A DNA stretch of 64,000 nt from Pristionchus mayeri (lineage: Eukaryota; Nematoda; Chromadorea; Rhabditida; Neodiplogasteridae). Below the pieces are notes generated by a model. It searched no databases. It saw only the letters and a program-made list of their open reading frames with translations, and had not been told where the DNA came from. The first letter of the stretch is position 1. Every line of letters begins with the position of its first letter. Shown in pieces: positions 49,040 through 60,932 of this stretch. The stretch is from contig BTRK01000002.1 of assembly GCA_036245805.1 (NCBI GenBank), forward strand, positions 15,741,067 to 15,805,066, in the 5' to 3' direction. Both the position numbers and the translations under genes were made by a program.

Positions 49040-50071
49040 TGCTTGATTCAAATGCTAAATATTCCGAGAAATACAAACAACAGAAAAACACAGAAATATA
49101 TATTCTAACAACCTCGAGTATAATGCAGGTGTCAACAATTGCCCTTGATTGGGTCTTAGTGTATTTTTTAGTGTCAAACATAATACGCACTTTATTGATG
49201 TCACGGAAATGAATCAATTTGCGTCGTTGTAAATTTCTAAATATGAACAATAATTGAACTCAAATAAGTTTGCAACATTTGAAGTGTCTTATGGCTGTAA
49301 CAAATTTGAAATTGTGTTGTTCATTCATTATCAAACTTCCGAAGTGTAATCTGACGACAAATTTCTCATTGCTTACTGGTATACTGGTCACTGGAATAAC
49401 AAAGGATTACACTCAAAATTATAATATTAGGTTGATCCAAAAAAGTCATTACAAAATTTATTCCGGAGTTTATATCTTTCTTTGGCCTTGACCAATCCTG
49501 ATCTGGGGTTTCATATTTATTAATGGATGCATACTCTACATATAGCCACAACAAGATTCACTGTTACTCTTAGGGCCACACTTTACATAGTGCTGATCTC
49601 GAAATTTGATTGACGAAATAGGTTTTTCCCTCCTCATGAATCCCGCGAGAATACGAAACTACCATTTCAAGGGTTCGGTGGAAGCACCAACCGAAATTCA
49701 GTAGTTTTTCAAAAGATCGAAAGTGGCATGCCTTTCAATTAAAATTTTCGATTACCCAAAAAACGGGTATTTTGCAAATTTACGGTTAGAATTATTTTCC
49801 CAACGATCCGCGCTCGATCGATTCGATATAAACCAATGGTTGTGGTACACCAATGCTGTGTCAAATAATCCCAGAGTAATGTTTGGCATAATTTACGTAT
49901 TTACAAGAAAATTTGAACAATGCCTTGTAACGAAACTTTTGGATCAACCACAATCAAATATTTTACTTAAATATTTTATTTAATAAAATTGTAAACCTTC
50001 AAAAATATAATTTCAAATAGCACAATCGACTTTAGATTTGTATTTAAAAGTAATATTTATTTGTTACATAT
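49040..50071. other. Intergenic between F2 and F3, with a mariner relic
   Basis: No exon is recognised. The region contains the inverted-repeat element at 49427-49950. Confidence 0.45.
49427..49950. mobile_element. Mariner-derived inverted-repeat relic
   Basis: TTAGGTTGATCCAAAAAAGT on the left pairs imperfectly with ACTTTTGGATCAACCA on the right. The roughly 520-bp interior has no intact transposase, though scattered short ORFs remain. Confidence 0.7.
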
Positions 50072-51497
50072 TCATTCAATCGAATCTTTCTCAGCTTCAA
50101 TTGAAATGAATAGTCTCCTTTCATTGTCTTCGTCTTCTATCAAGCCACAGAACCAATCATGCGATGCCATTTTTCTTGGTTTGAATCCGTTCTCTAATGT
50201 ATAGCCCATGATCAATATATTCGCAGTTTGGAAGCCTTCAAAAGTGTTTCTGAAGTCCGCCTCATCTTCTTCACGTAAATTATTTCGTGCAAAAGTGGAT
50301 ACGCCAACAGTCGCATTAATCATTATTTCAATCTTGGAAGCTGATTTGCGTACATTTCCGAGCCAGGAGCAGAGACAGTCTGAATAAGATCACGTCATCT
50401 GAGACATTAAAAATCTTGGTAGGTTGCAATAATCTATGTAAGTGTCTCATATAGCTTAATTAATCCATTTCAACTCCCATTTCAACTCTAATAAGTTGTC
50501 CAAGATACATCACAATGATGGATATCTGACAGCCAACAAATGTAACACGAAGTTAAATTTGCATACCTAACATACCAGCTTGAAGACATGAGTTCACCGC
50601 GCGCATTTTAAAACTTTGAATGTGATTTGATTTAATAATTTCGAGGATTTTATATCTGATATGAGTAAATTTTGGTATTAAATGTACTAAATATAGAATA
50701 CTAAAGTCCACAATTTCTAACTTACTCGACAGTTTTGTCGAAATCCCGAATTCCAGTAAGCACCAACTCACTAACGTCAACTCCTTTTAAAAGGTTTTGT
50801 AATCGCACCGCATCCATAGCATCACGATTAATGTCAATATTCACTTCTAGTTTATAAATGCATGAGCATCTTTTGAGAATCCAAGTTAAGAAATTCCACA
50901 ATTGTTCCTTATTGTTATCGAAGACGATTTCAAAATCAATATGTGAATCCTGCAATGTTGTAAATACATTTTTTCACCGTATTTGCTAGACACATTTACC
51001 CATAAGTACCTTTCGCAGTGATGCAAAAATAACGCACCCAATAAGAGCCTTCATATTCAAAGGTCTGAACTCCAAAATAATTGCGATATTTTTCCGGAAT
51101 ACTCAGATTAGTTATTATTGTTGGGTTGATGGAAAATGTCAGTGCGTCGATCGCGGGAAGCCGTTTACGGTACCTTAGATGTTCACAGCACAGTGAGTCC
51201 CATAGAGGCGATATCTCAATTCCTTTGTATTTAGAATTATTGAGCAGAAACAATACTCAGAATTTTAAAAATAATCGCACACAACTCATGTCGTTGAATG
51301 ATTCTTGTCCCGTGCAAATTACCACTCGAATAATATCCGACGGCAGTTTAACCAAAGTGAGCGTACAAGAGCGTTTTCCCTGTGAATATGCTAGAGTTCA
51401 ATTAATATCCATCGATGATATGGGTTGTTCTCACCAAAATCAGATTAGATATTTCTCCCGTAGCACTCTGTTTGCGTAGATTACTAACTTGATCCAT
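50072..51497 (-). CDS. F-box family protein (F3)
   Basis: The start at 51497 gives MDQVSNLRKQSATGEISNL, followed by GKRSCTLTLVKLPSDIIRVV and TGQESFNDMS (F-box, about 51290-51380). Next come YRKRLPAIDALTFSINP and SIPEKYRNYFGVQTFEY (about 51050-51200), LWNFLTWILKRCSCIYKLEV with NIDINRDAMDAVRLQNLLKG (about 50780-50950), KILEIIKSNHIQSFKMRAVN (about 50600), and a last exon with FRNTFEGFQTANILIMGYTL, DWFCGLIEDEDNERRLFISI and stop at 50072. It is the most regular member of the array and defines the family's exon order. Likely SCF adaptor by its F-box; substrate unknown. Confidence 0.65.
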
Positions 51498-52052
51498 ACC
51501 TAGATTCAAACCATTATTTCAAGCTGAAAACACATACATAAATATTCAAATAACACAGAATTTAATGCGGGTGTCAACTATGTGAATTGACTCTTGAATG
51601 AGTATTGAGCGCTTGCTTGTTATTACGGTATTTCGTTGTGTCATCATAATTCTATATTCTGCTTACTTTTGAATAGCAGACTTAGATAGGCGATTATACA
51701 CATGAAAAATATAAATTAAGAAATATGGTTTTATGTATCATACAAAGGCATACCATTAAATTTTTCCCCATTAATTCAACATTCATTTTTTTAAATTTTT
51801 AATTTTTATCAATGCACGCTGATTTTAAACTAATTGAGCACACATAGCGTTTAATTCATTATGATTGCACGTTCGCGTTTGCATAATCGCTTCACTAACT
51901 CAACGAGAGTATTCGATATATCAACATAAATATATTGAATTTAAATCTGAAAAAAGAGCAATACTTCGCAGAAAATGCACTCGAAATCAGAACACAATAT
52001 TTAAGTGGAAACGATTTGGAATACAGTTGTTACATCGAATTTACTTTCCTAA
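51498..52052. other. Intergenic between F3 and F4
   Basis: AT-rich, with no exon, RNA gene or repeat recognised. Confidence 0.4.
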
Positions 52053-53352
52053 TTACTCTGCTTGAAATAAAAGGACTAGTGAAGGGTCCATTTGGTTAGT
52101 GTAGCCAGTTCCATAAATAATTGAATCCCTTCTTCTGTGTAGGAATTTTTCTTCTCCTTCTTCTGTATAGGCCGAAATCCATATATTCGCAGTCTGGAAA
52201 CCTTGGAAGCAATTTCTGAAGTCTGCCTGTTCTTCTCCAGTAAATTGTTTTAGCGAAAATGTGGCTACATCGACTGAAGCGTTGATCTGCATTTCGATTT
52301 TCGAAGCAGACGCGTGCTTTGGAGAGCAACGATTCAACAGTATCTGAACAGGATTGCTAATGCACATGTTCCGTTGCAAATACGACGAGCGTAAACGTGC
52401 TTACATAATATATCATCGTGGAGAACTGAGTTCACCGCATTCATTTCAAATTTTTGAACAGCATGTGCATTAATTATTTCGCCTATTTCAAATCTTAAAA
52501 AATGAGCCCATTTAAGATCAGTTTTTAAGTCATTTTTTGACTTACTCTACATTAATGTCAAAGTCCCGTATCCGACAAAGAATGAGCTCGTCAATGCCAA
52601 TTTCTTTCAATTGTTCATTAATTTGCATGGTCTCCACAATATTGCTATTAATGTCTATGTCCAATTCTAATCTTTCAATACAAGAGCATCGTTTGAGAAT
52701 ATAATTGAATAAATTCCACAAATTTTCCTTATTTTTCTCAAAGTGATTACCAAAATATACATTGACTTCCTGAAATGGTGTGTCTACGGTTTTTTACTGC
52801 ATTTGCTGGATAGGTCGCACAGAAAAAAAAACAAAAAAATCAACGCACCGAACAAGAACCTTCTATGACATCATAGTCAACGCTCTGAACACCAACATAA
52901 TTTAGATATATTTTCGGAATAGTCAGATTTGTTATTTCAGGAGAGTTTATAGAAAATTGAAGAGTATTGATTGATGGAAGTCGTTTACGGTAACGCAAAT
53001 GATTAATGTACAGTGAATTCCAAAAATGCGATATCTCAATTAATATTTAGTTAGAATGATTGAATCTCTCATAATTGTGATCAAATTTTTTAACATTCAA
53101 CGCACCATACTCATGTCATTGATTGATTCTTGGCCAACTCTGATTATAGCCCGAATTATATCCGACGGCATATTTGTCAGAGTAAGTGAACGAGAGCGTT
53201 TTCCCTGTAAAATTTCAAAGTACTGTTAATAACAAGAGAGATGATTCGAACAACCTGAAGTTAAATAGATATAGCATTGATGTGCTCACCAATATCAGAT
53301 CAGACATTTCTCCCGTCGCACTCCGCTTGCGTAGGTTATTGGCTTGATCCAT
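52053..53352 (-). CDS. F-box family protein (F4), C-terminus altered
   Basis: The start at 53352 gives MDQANNLRKRSATGEMSDLI, then GKRSRSLTLTNMPSDIIRAI with RVGQESINDMS (F-box, about 53110-53205). Later exons read RKRLPSINTLQFSINSPE and IPKIYLNYVGVQSVDYDVIE (about 52860-52990), LWNLFNYILKRCSCIERLEL with DIDINSNIVETMQI (about 52620-52770), and FEIGEIINAHAVQKFEMNAV (about 52440). The last exon (52053 to about 52340) begins like its paralogues (EMQINASVDVATFSLKQFTG, FRNCFQGFQTANIW) but then has ISAYTEEGEEKFLHRRRDS where F2 and F3 have the DWFCGxIED block. The C-terminal block is therefore missing or out of frame. A diverging or decaying copy. Confidence 0.6.
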
Positions 53353-53643
53353 TTCTTGAGTCTACAGCGAAATATTCTACGAGAAACGCAAATATAAATT
53401 TTAAAAAAACAAGCCATATGCATTCAAATAACCTAGAATATAAAGCGGGTGTCACATATTTTTATTCACCCTTACCCGGGATCCTGAGGGTTCTTGTTAT
53501 TTCTGTATTACGTAGTGTCAAACATAATACTTTATTCTGCAGACTTTTTTTATATTAGACTTTGATTTGCCATGAATGCATGTCTCATTACTCAGTAGTT
53601 CACGGAATAGTCGAAAATGCGCGAAGTCGATTCTTAATCTTCA

Positions 53644-55680
53644 TCATTGAACGCTGACTTTAACTACTGCTCTTGAATTCGAATGCGAATTGTACGAGAA
53701 GTTCAACGTCGAGGTGCATTTGAAGAAGTACAGTAACGTTTGCCTGAAATACTTACGGTATTTAGAGTTCATATTTTCGAAATGTACCTGTAGCTCTTGA
53801 CTCCGAACATGATTATGAATGCATCGATAACGGGGAATACAGTGAGGGATGCAGAGACGAGATTGGGGAAGATATTGAGGCGGAATCCGAGCATCGGAAG
53901 ATTTATGATTCCAGCACACGGAAAGTAGACGAACATCATGGGAACTACCATCTGAAATTCATGCTTCTTCTTCCTTGTTAACTTTCCCAGGATCTCAGAT
54001 GGGGATATGCTAAATGAAATGGAAGGAAGAGGAAGTAATTAAATGCGGATGTATCCACCTGAATGAACAAGGTGTAGAAGAATTGCTGTTGCATCCTTTT
54101 TGTTTTTCCCGACCACTCGACGTGTTTGCTGCTGCAAGAAATACTCGGTTAATATCCTTATCCTAATTATTTATCAGCAGACATGATACGTGAGTAACTG
54201 ATGTATATGTGTCACGAGCTCGTTATGTCTAATGAAAGCGGATGATTCGTACCACAAAAACAAGTTTCGCTTTATCGAGAAAGTATATTTAGGTGAAACC
54301 TCACCGAAAGTGGGCGATTATCGCGTAGGAAGAGAAGACGATAACCGACATGCAGACCGCCATGATTGAGTTGAAGCCCATTGTAGCCAAGAATGCCTTC
54401 ATACGGAATTCACCTTCGTTGTTCTGTAACAGTTTTGGCAATAATGAATGGAACGCCACAAATTACGTAATATAGTGCTCCAATGAAGCCCTGTCCCTCT
54501 CCGTCAAATTCTTTTACAATAAATTCTTGAACATAATCTACGGTCTCTTGATCGGGTCCGTAACCATAGTAGCAATTGAGAAACCTTAACAAATAACTTA
54601 TTCCAACCTCCTTGTGCAATTTTTCTTACCAAAGAGAGGATACGACTGCAACACTGATGAAGAGGAGAAGGAAGCACGTCGATCCAGTGTAAAATTGAAG
54701 ACGTCCAGGCCTAACCAAGTATTACAATTAAAAATATTCACATCAGATCATATTCACTGTATTACTGTCCATATTATCTCCCCCCGACCGATGGAGAGAG
54801 AAATTAGAGAAGGAGTGTCAGCAAAGTTAAACTTTTGATGCTGTCCTAGCCATTACCTATCCCACCCTCTAAAGAGCATAGCGAAATCTATGTGGATATA
54901 CAACCATCGGCTGTTAGCTCAGTGGTAAAGCAACCATCATGTTGCGGGTTTCCCTCCGAATGTTTTTAACAGATCTTCAAGATATTTGAATTCCAGCCCG
55001 TTCCTTCCCTTCAATCCTCCTTGGCATTCTGCCAACTAATGATAGCTCGGTTCAGACATGAATATAGATAAGATTGTAAAATTTTCAGAATGTCTTATGG
55101 TTGTGCAAAGCTAGGATCGTGACAGCATCAAAAGTTCAACTTTGCTGACACTCCTTCTTTAAGGAGCATCCTTGAAAACTTGTAAGAAAAACCATTTGGT
55201 CGCGATTAGTCGGTAGACAAAGAGGTGGGCGAGAAGCGGCATTGTTGGTGGGAAAGTACAGGCAAAGAGGCAGATCGAAATCTGGGAAAATCAAGAGTGT
55301 TGAGAATTCGAGATTAAAAGGTAAATGAACCCTGGAAGTGTAGAGTCCATTCGAGAACATGATAAATGAGTCCTTGAAGGAGCATATGATCTGAATAATA
55401 CAGTTACTATGCGAAACTGCTGATGCATTTACGGGCAGGGTCAAGTAATGGACAATTGGATAATTTATGTCGTTGATTGCAAATCCAAGAAGGAGATATC
55501 GATATGCTCCGATCTCTTGAGAAGATCGATAAAGAATGAGGTAGATCAACAGGGCGTTGGTGATGACAGATACGTCTAAACTCTACTTTGCATGATAATA
55601 CACTATGTTTACTCACAAATATTCACGATTTCAATCTTTGCTATGAGTTCGTATAGTTGCTTGTTCTCCTCGGATACCAT
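53644..55680 (-). CDS. Str-class chemosensory GPCR
   Basis: The start at 55680 gives MVSEENKQLYELIAKIEIVN, followed by NALLIYLILYRSSQEIGAYR with YLLLGFAINDINYPIVHYLT (helices 1-2, about 55435-55585). Then come SFIMFSNGLYTSR, ACTFPTTMPLLAHLFVYRLI (helix 3 and the YR motif, about 55190), RPGRLQFYTGSTCFLLLFIS (helix 4, about 54690), and an extracellular loop with CYYGYGPDQETVDYVQEF. After that: FNSIMAVCMSVIVFSSYAII (helix 5, about 54340), KTKRMQQQFFYTLFIQ (54060-54115) and PNLVSASLTVFPVIDAFIIM followed by KSYR (about 53800). The tail ends at TGA 53644-53646. The K.R..QxQFFxxLxIQ block and the terminal PVIDAFI...YR pattern are typical of nematode Str receptors, expected in ciliated sensory neurons. 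A small inverted-repeat element (54807-55160) occupies one intron; the coding exons look intact. Confidence 0.7.
54807..55160. mobile_element. Small inverted-repeat element in a chemoreceptor intron
   Basis: GAAGGAGTGTCAGCAAAGTT with AAACTTTTGATGCTGTC on the left is matched in reverse by GACAGCATCAAAAGTTCAAC with TTTGCTGACACTCCTTC on the right. About 350 bp, no protein. Its centre holds a tRNA-like sequence (54909-54998), which may reflect its origin. Confidence 0.8.
54909..54998 (+). tRNA. tRNA-like fossil inside the inverted-repeat element
   Basis: GGCTGTTAGCTCAGTGGTAA looks like a tRNA 5' half with an A-box. GCAAC and GTTGC can pair as an anticodon stem. The 3' part TTTGAATTCCAGCC resembles a T-arm, and its CAGCC can pair with the initial GGCTG. 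The length (90) and a six-base anticodon loop argue against a working tRNA, so a tRNA-derived relic is more likely. Confidence 0.3.
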
Positions 55681-55885
55681 TGAGCTGTGAGACTGACAGA
55701 GGGAATGAGAAAAACGGAAGTCCCTAGATCGGAATAATGAATGGGCGGAGCTGCCATAGTAGGCGTGTGAATGCAACTAGTCGGAGACAAACTATTTCGG
55801 ATTTTTGTAAAACCTCAGTGCGTGGGTATATGCAATCGAATGAAAGAGAAATAATTCGATATTTCAATCTGGAATGATTAAACTA

Positions 55886-57133
55886 TTGGGGTGTCCGGAA
55901 AGTTCGTATAACGCTTCGAAAAAAAGTCAGTTCGCGATCAAATGCAGTGATTGCGCAATCTGTTTGTCAACAATGTATTGCATCATTCTGATGTTGAGTA
56001 GTGAGAGGATTTAATCAGTCTCCTAGTTGCTACATTGATTCTTGTGATGGACTCCCATCTCTACCTCCGAGCAGTTTTACTTCATTACTACCGTCTTGGC
56101 CGATCCGTGAAGGAGGCCCACTCTGCCCTGGCCCAGTCGGAAGGAGCTGACGCCCCCTCCATACCCTTCTGATATAAGTGGTTCTCCCGCTTCAAGAAAG
56201 GGGAGTTTGGTCTCGATGATCAACCCCGCTCTGGACGCCCTCCCTCCCTCGATTAGCCTCTCGTTCTCCGCACACTGAAGCGCAAGCCCATGGCCAGTGT
56301 GCGTGAGTTGAAGAAGGATACTGGTACTCCCAGATCAACGGTGTCCATTATCCTCCATCGATCTGGGATGAAGCCGAAACTCCCACAAGTGATTCCCCAT
56401 GACCTCTCCCCCGAACAGCTGAAAAATCGTGTTCAAGTCTGTCGGGAATTACTCCATCGTAGATCCAATCTTCGATGGGTCAATTCCATCATCGCTACAG
56501 ATGAGAAGTGGATCACGTACGATAACCCTGTGAGGAGACTGCAATGGGTGGATGCAGATGAGAAGCCCACGCCCGTCCCGAAGAAGGAAGAGCACGGAAA
56601 GAAGGAACTCCTCTGCTTCTTCTTCTCAGTGCTCGGTTCCATCTACTGGGAGATCCTCGCCCCTGGCACCAGCATCAATGCCGACCTCTTCTCTGAACAA
56701 CTGTCTGAGTCCCTCGAGTCTGAGTCCCTCCCAGACTCCTGAACCAGTGCAAAATTCTTCTTATGATGGACATTGATCGCCCACATCGAGCGAAGATGAC
56801 CCAGAAGAAAATGGACGAGCTGAAGATCGAGAGGATTCCCCATCCACCGTATTCCCCGGATCTCTCCCCATGCGACTACCACTGCTTCCGCTCTCTCTCT
56901 GACTTCTGCAAAGGAAAGAAGTTCAAGAATCGAGATGAAGTTGTGAGGGCTTTTGTGAACTGGGCGGTCTCGAAGAAACCCGCATTCTGGAAGAGAGGAA
57001 TCGAGACCCTGCCCAATCGCTGGAGGGAGGTAGTGAGAAAGAAGGGGGCATACATTGGTCACTGAGAATTGTAAAGCATTGAATAAAAAATAAAAAAAAA
57101 CAAAAAATTATACGAACTTTCCGGACACCCCAA
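55886..57133 (+). mobile_element. Mariner transposon, full length but inactive
   Basis: TTGGGGTGTCCGGAAAGTTC and GAACTTTCCGGACACCCCAA are perfect terminal inverted repeats flanked by TA on each side. The 1,248-bp length is typical of mariner. It carries the damaged transposase at 56047-57065. Confidence 0.95.
56047..57065 (+). pseudogene. Mariner transposase (DD34D type), interrupted
   Basis: The reading from ATG 56047 begins MDSHLYLRAVLLHYYRLGRS. It continues with ATDEKWITYDN (first catalytic Asp), MDIDRPHRAK (second Asp, where most relatives have DNxRPH) and YSPDLSPCDYHCF (third Asp), the mariner signature, and ends YIGH at 57065. Two in-frame stops (TGA after PSIPF near 56171; TAG after PPSLD near 56254) and a frame change near 56740 interrupt it, so no functional enzyme is expected. 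Its role when intact would be cut-and-paste transposition at TA. Confidence 0.9.
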
Positions 57134-57481
57134 TAATTCAACGGATTTCATTTTTTGAGATTCTTGTAACGATGTTTAAAATATGTGTTGGCTGCTTTAG
57201 AACGTGTACTGTCAAATTTCAATTTGCGTTAAGGGTTGAAAATTGCAGAAGCAATTTGTCGAAGATGAATCCTGTATAGCCAAAGTACGACATTTCATTG
57301 CACAATTAGCGAAATATTCAATTTAAAGAAACATGTTTTTTATTACAATATATTTATTAAAATTATGCGAGAACATGATAAATGAATCCTTGAAGGAGCA
57401 TATGACCTGGAAAAAAACATCATTGCAATACGAAAATGTTGATAACTGTACAGGCAGGGTCAGGTAGTGGCCAAGAACATA

Positions 57482-58696
57482 TCACTTGTTCTTTCTCACA
57501 TGAACTGTAAAGTAAATGGGCACATATGTGTCGAGAATTCCCAGAGAGTAGGCAACGTCAAGACTACCATCTCTTTTCAAAACGTTCACGATACGCGCGC
57601 ATGCATCATGAAGTTCCTGCTCAGTTCTCACACAATCATTGTATGTCACAATCTCAATATTTGGACATATCAAAATTGCTTCGGTGAGAAGTTTGGCGAG
57701 AATATGGACATCTGCAATACATGCATTTTAACACGTTATTTGTCGAACGAAATCACAAATAAAATCTGTGTTTCCGTTTCTTACCATTCTGCAATGTTTT
57801 GAAGAATCTGAAGCAAAATATGTAACGGTGCGCTGTAAATGATCTGATGACAGCACTGATGTTGGATCTAAATGCGCGAAAAAACGATTGGATGGGCTTT
57901 GATTTTCAATACCAAAGTAAAGTGTTTGATCACAGTAGGAATTTTTTCTAATGTGTATTGTTGACACAAAGTATTAGAACCTACACAATTTCATTATTAA
58001 ATGTGGAAATTTTCTCATTTCCGTAGAAATTCACTGAAGCCAGTTGCGAGAAACATATTTCTTGGATTTTAATATCACCCATACTATTTTTTATCTGGTC
58101 AAGATTGAAATCTCTGAGATCAAGATCTAGATTAATTTCGAATTTTTCGATGGACGAACATCGATTGAACATTCGATAAATTCTACTAGAATGCCAATCC
58201 GCTTCCACATCGAAGACCTTGAGCTAAAAATATCTTCGAATTAAGAAGGACAAAATAATGTGTTTAAACTAACACCATCACGAGACATGGCAAAAGAATC
58301 TTGTTCAGAGTTTCTGAGACCAAAATATTTTTTATATTTGCTTAATATAAGTATTCGAATATCCGATATTCCTTGTTGATCATTGACCAATCGGAATTCA
58401 GCTATCGTTGGCAGTTTCTCACGATCGCTCAAATGTTCCAGGGCAAGTTCATTCCATCGAGGAGCGATCTATAACATGATTTTTTTTTCAGGAAAGTCCA
58501 CTTAAAATTAATAATATTTGAAATGGGTTTATGTTACCAGTCTCATGCTGTCGATGGATTGAACTCCGACTGTAACAATTCTCCGGATGATATCGGTTGG
58601 CAAGATGCCAAGTTTGAGAAGACAATCGTTCGCATAAAACATTCCTGCTCTACAGCGGAAATTTGATCGCGTTCGGAAATTCATATTCGATATCAT
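57482..58696 (-). CDS. F-box family protein (F5), divergent subgroup
   Basis: The start at 58696 gives MISNMNFRTRSNFRCRAGMF, then LLKLGILPTDIIRRIVTVGV with QSIDSMRL (F-box, about 58560-58640). Next are PRWNELALEHLSDREKLPTI with SKYKKYFGLRNSEQDSF (about 58270-58460), IYRMFNRCSSIEKFEINLDL (about 58140-58200), a short exon around 57810-57870, and a last exon with AILICPNIEIVTYNDCV, DACARIVNVLKRDGSLDV and VPIYFTVHVRKNK, stop at 57482. It shares the F-box, RLPxI and FGxxxxE blocks with F1-F4 but its C-terminus is closer to F6. Probable SCF adaptor, substrate unknown. Confidence 0.55.
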
Positions 58697-59063
58697 GGCG
58701 AATAGCAGGTTAAATCTCGTGAAGGATCGAACTCCTCGCTTACTGGAAACGGGTTCCCAGGTTCTAAAAATCAGAAAAAAAGATATAGTACGATCTAATA
58801 CATTGTTTCCATTGTCTACTATACCTATTCAAACGAGATATTATGGGAATCGGATAAGATCAATACACAAACTATTAAAAATAAATGTGGGATTTTCCCC
58901 AGCGGGTGGCATGATCTGATTCTGCTTTTTCGTGGTGGGAGTAATTTATGAGTAACTAAAAATCACGACAACAACAATCAACAACACATAGCGAATTCAC
59001 ATCAATTTATCGATTATAATCACGTCGTTGTCAACACTTAGTGAGTTTTATATATTACAAATA
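58697..59063. other. Intergenic upstream of F5
   Basis: No recognised exon or RNA gene; it probably holds the F5 promoter. Confidence 0.4.
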
Positions 59064-59940
59064 TTAGGTTGGCATGAAAGTCTTTGTCTATTTGTTTTCT
59101 TTTCCACTGCCCGTCGCAGCCGGACTTTGACGTTTCCTCGTGCCTAGTGAATAACAAACAGTGAGGGGCCTTTATAGTAAATAACTTCCTATTCCCTTTC
59201 CATCAGCTCAAGTAGAGGAACGATGTATGTCCCAAGTTCCATCCACTTCCGTCAATTTCTTATTTACATCTCTATATCTGACACACCACGATGAAGGATT
59301 CGGAGACCCTACTGAAGAATGTTTATGACACACATGCCCCCTCTACAACACCATAAGGAATTGGTGCCACCGTTTCGATGAAGATTTTTCCCTCAATTAT
59401 TAGGGTCGATCTGGAAGACCTGTTGAGTTGGAGTTGGAAACGTTGAAGAAAGGTGTAGAAACAGACCCAAAAAGTGCCCGTGAAATGACTATTACACTTA
59501 GAATCCACCATAGCACTGTCAAAGAAGGCTTGAGACCTCTTGGAGTGAGGAAATTTGTCGGTCGATTAATATCCCATGATCTGAGCCAAGCCAGCAGTGA
59601 CCGTCGAGTCGATGATTCCATTATTCTTCTCATTCTCTAAGGTGGGGATCGATGGCTGAAACGGCTGATAACGGGGAATGAGAAGTGGGCCCTCTGCGAT
59701 AACAAACACATGAGAGCCAAGCGGGTTGGAGAAGGAGAGACTCCACAGGGTGTCCCCAAACTTGACCTGCACCCCAAGAAAAACAAGCTGGCAATGTGGT
59801 GGGGAGTGGATATCGTGACCTAATCGGAGCTGCTACCTAGGGCATGTCAATCACCGGGACCAAGTATGCCACACACCTACACAATTTGAAGCTGGAAGTC
59901 GATCATTCAAGGCTGAAGGTATAGCGGATTTCATCCACTA
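59064..59940 (+). mobile_element. Mariner remnant, 3'-truncated
   Basis: It begins TTAGGTTGGCATGAAAGTCT, a mariner-type terminus. The interior reads as a decayed transposase: HTCPLYNTIRNWCHRFDEDF, GRSGRPVELELETLKKGVE, LRIHHSTVKEGLRPLGV, TGNEKWALCDN (about 59675) and VPKLDLHPKKNKLAMWW. There are several stops (for example near 59400 and 59640) and the last third and the right terminus are missing. It differs from the mariner at 55886. Confidence 0.8.
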
Positions 59941-60932
59941 TCGTAATATAAATCAATAATCAAACACTTTCATAATTTATTTCAACAAATAAATCCAATT
60001 CTCGATCGGCTCTAGCTATTGTCATACGGTATCACACCGGTCAACTCCCGCGTCTCGGCTCTCGTACGGAACTTTGTACTGCCAGTCATGAGCATCAATG
60101 ATACAGTATGCTTTGCCTTTTCGCGATGACTTTTTCTTTTCTCTCCTACTTTAGTTCTACTTCAGCCGTCATACTGAGCGCACGCTCTTTATTTTCGTTC
60201 TCATTATTGAACTCAGCTTTCACCTCACAGTTCCCTCGCTCACTGTTGAGGCCCTTTCATTGTTGGACTCGCTTTTCCAACACTTTCCCTGTATTGCGTC
60301 GTGCCATTTATCACACGTAATCATTCCATCATTGTCAGGATTCCTTCCCGAGACCTCACAGTGCTCACTCCCGCCAGTGCCGTCCAGAATGCAATCGCAC
60401 ACCGCCGTCACTGAAGCCTGCGAAAGTGACACGCACATACCCAAGCCTGCTGAGACCACTCTCCAGGTACCTTTCCGTTGTCAAATCGTACTCTCCAAGA
60501 TGTCCAGAAGCAATGGACCTGTGAGTGTCAGGCAGTATGTATGATGTTCGCAAACGCACACCGTATCATGTTCTCTTCATGAAACTTCCCAACACTCAAG
60601 ATATATGTTATTTCACAAATTGAAATAACATAGGACATAGATTGTCAATAATGATAACAAGTATAATTGAACCCGTGCTATTATTTCCTCAAATAAATAC
60701 AATTTTGAAAATTGACCAAGATTTCCATGCCAATCTAATATATAATTAAAATATTTAAAACAAATTACACTCTATTCTTCATATCACGACAATGTATCTC
60801 AATTATATGCACTGTGATGTAAATGGGCACATATGCAAAGAGAGGTCTCACGATCATTGTTTAGCAGTGTATCATTAATTAAATAAATTACTTATGAATT
60901 TGCATATTGATAATACATTTATTCGATCAAGA
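59941..60932. other. Intergenic with unassigned ORFs
   Basis: Overlapping ORFs on both strands at 60220-60559 have Cys-rich or Pro-rich translations, but no splice sites, signal peptide or family supports either. Nothing else recognised. Confidence 0.3.

Noticed and set aside
60220..60559. Cys-containing ORF with an EF-hand-like NPDNDGMITCDKW stretch
   Set aside because: The resemblance is short, the paired motif is absent and an equally open ORF lies on the other strand.
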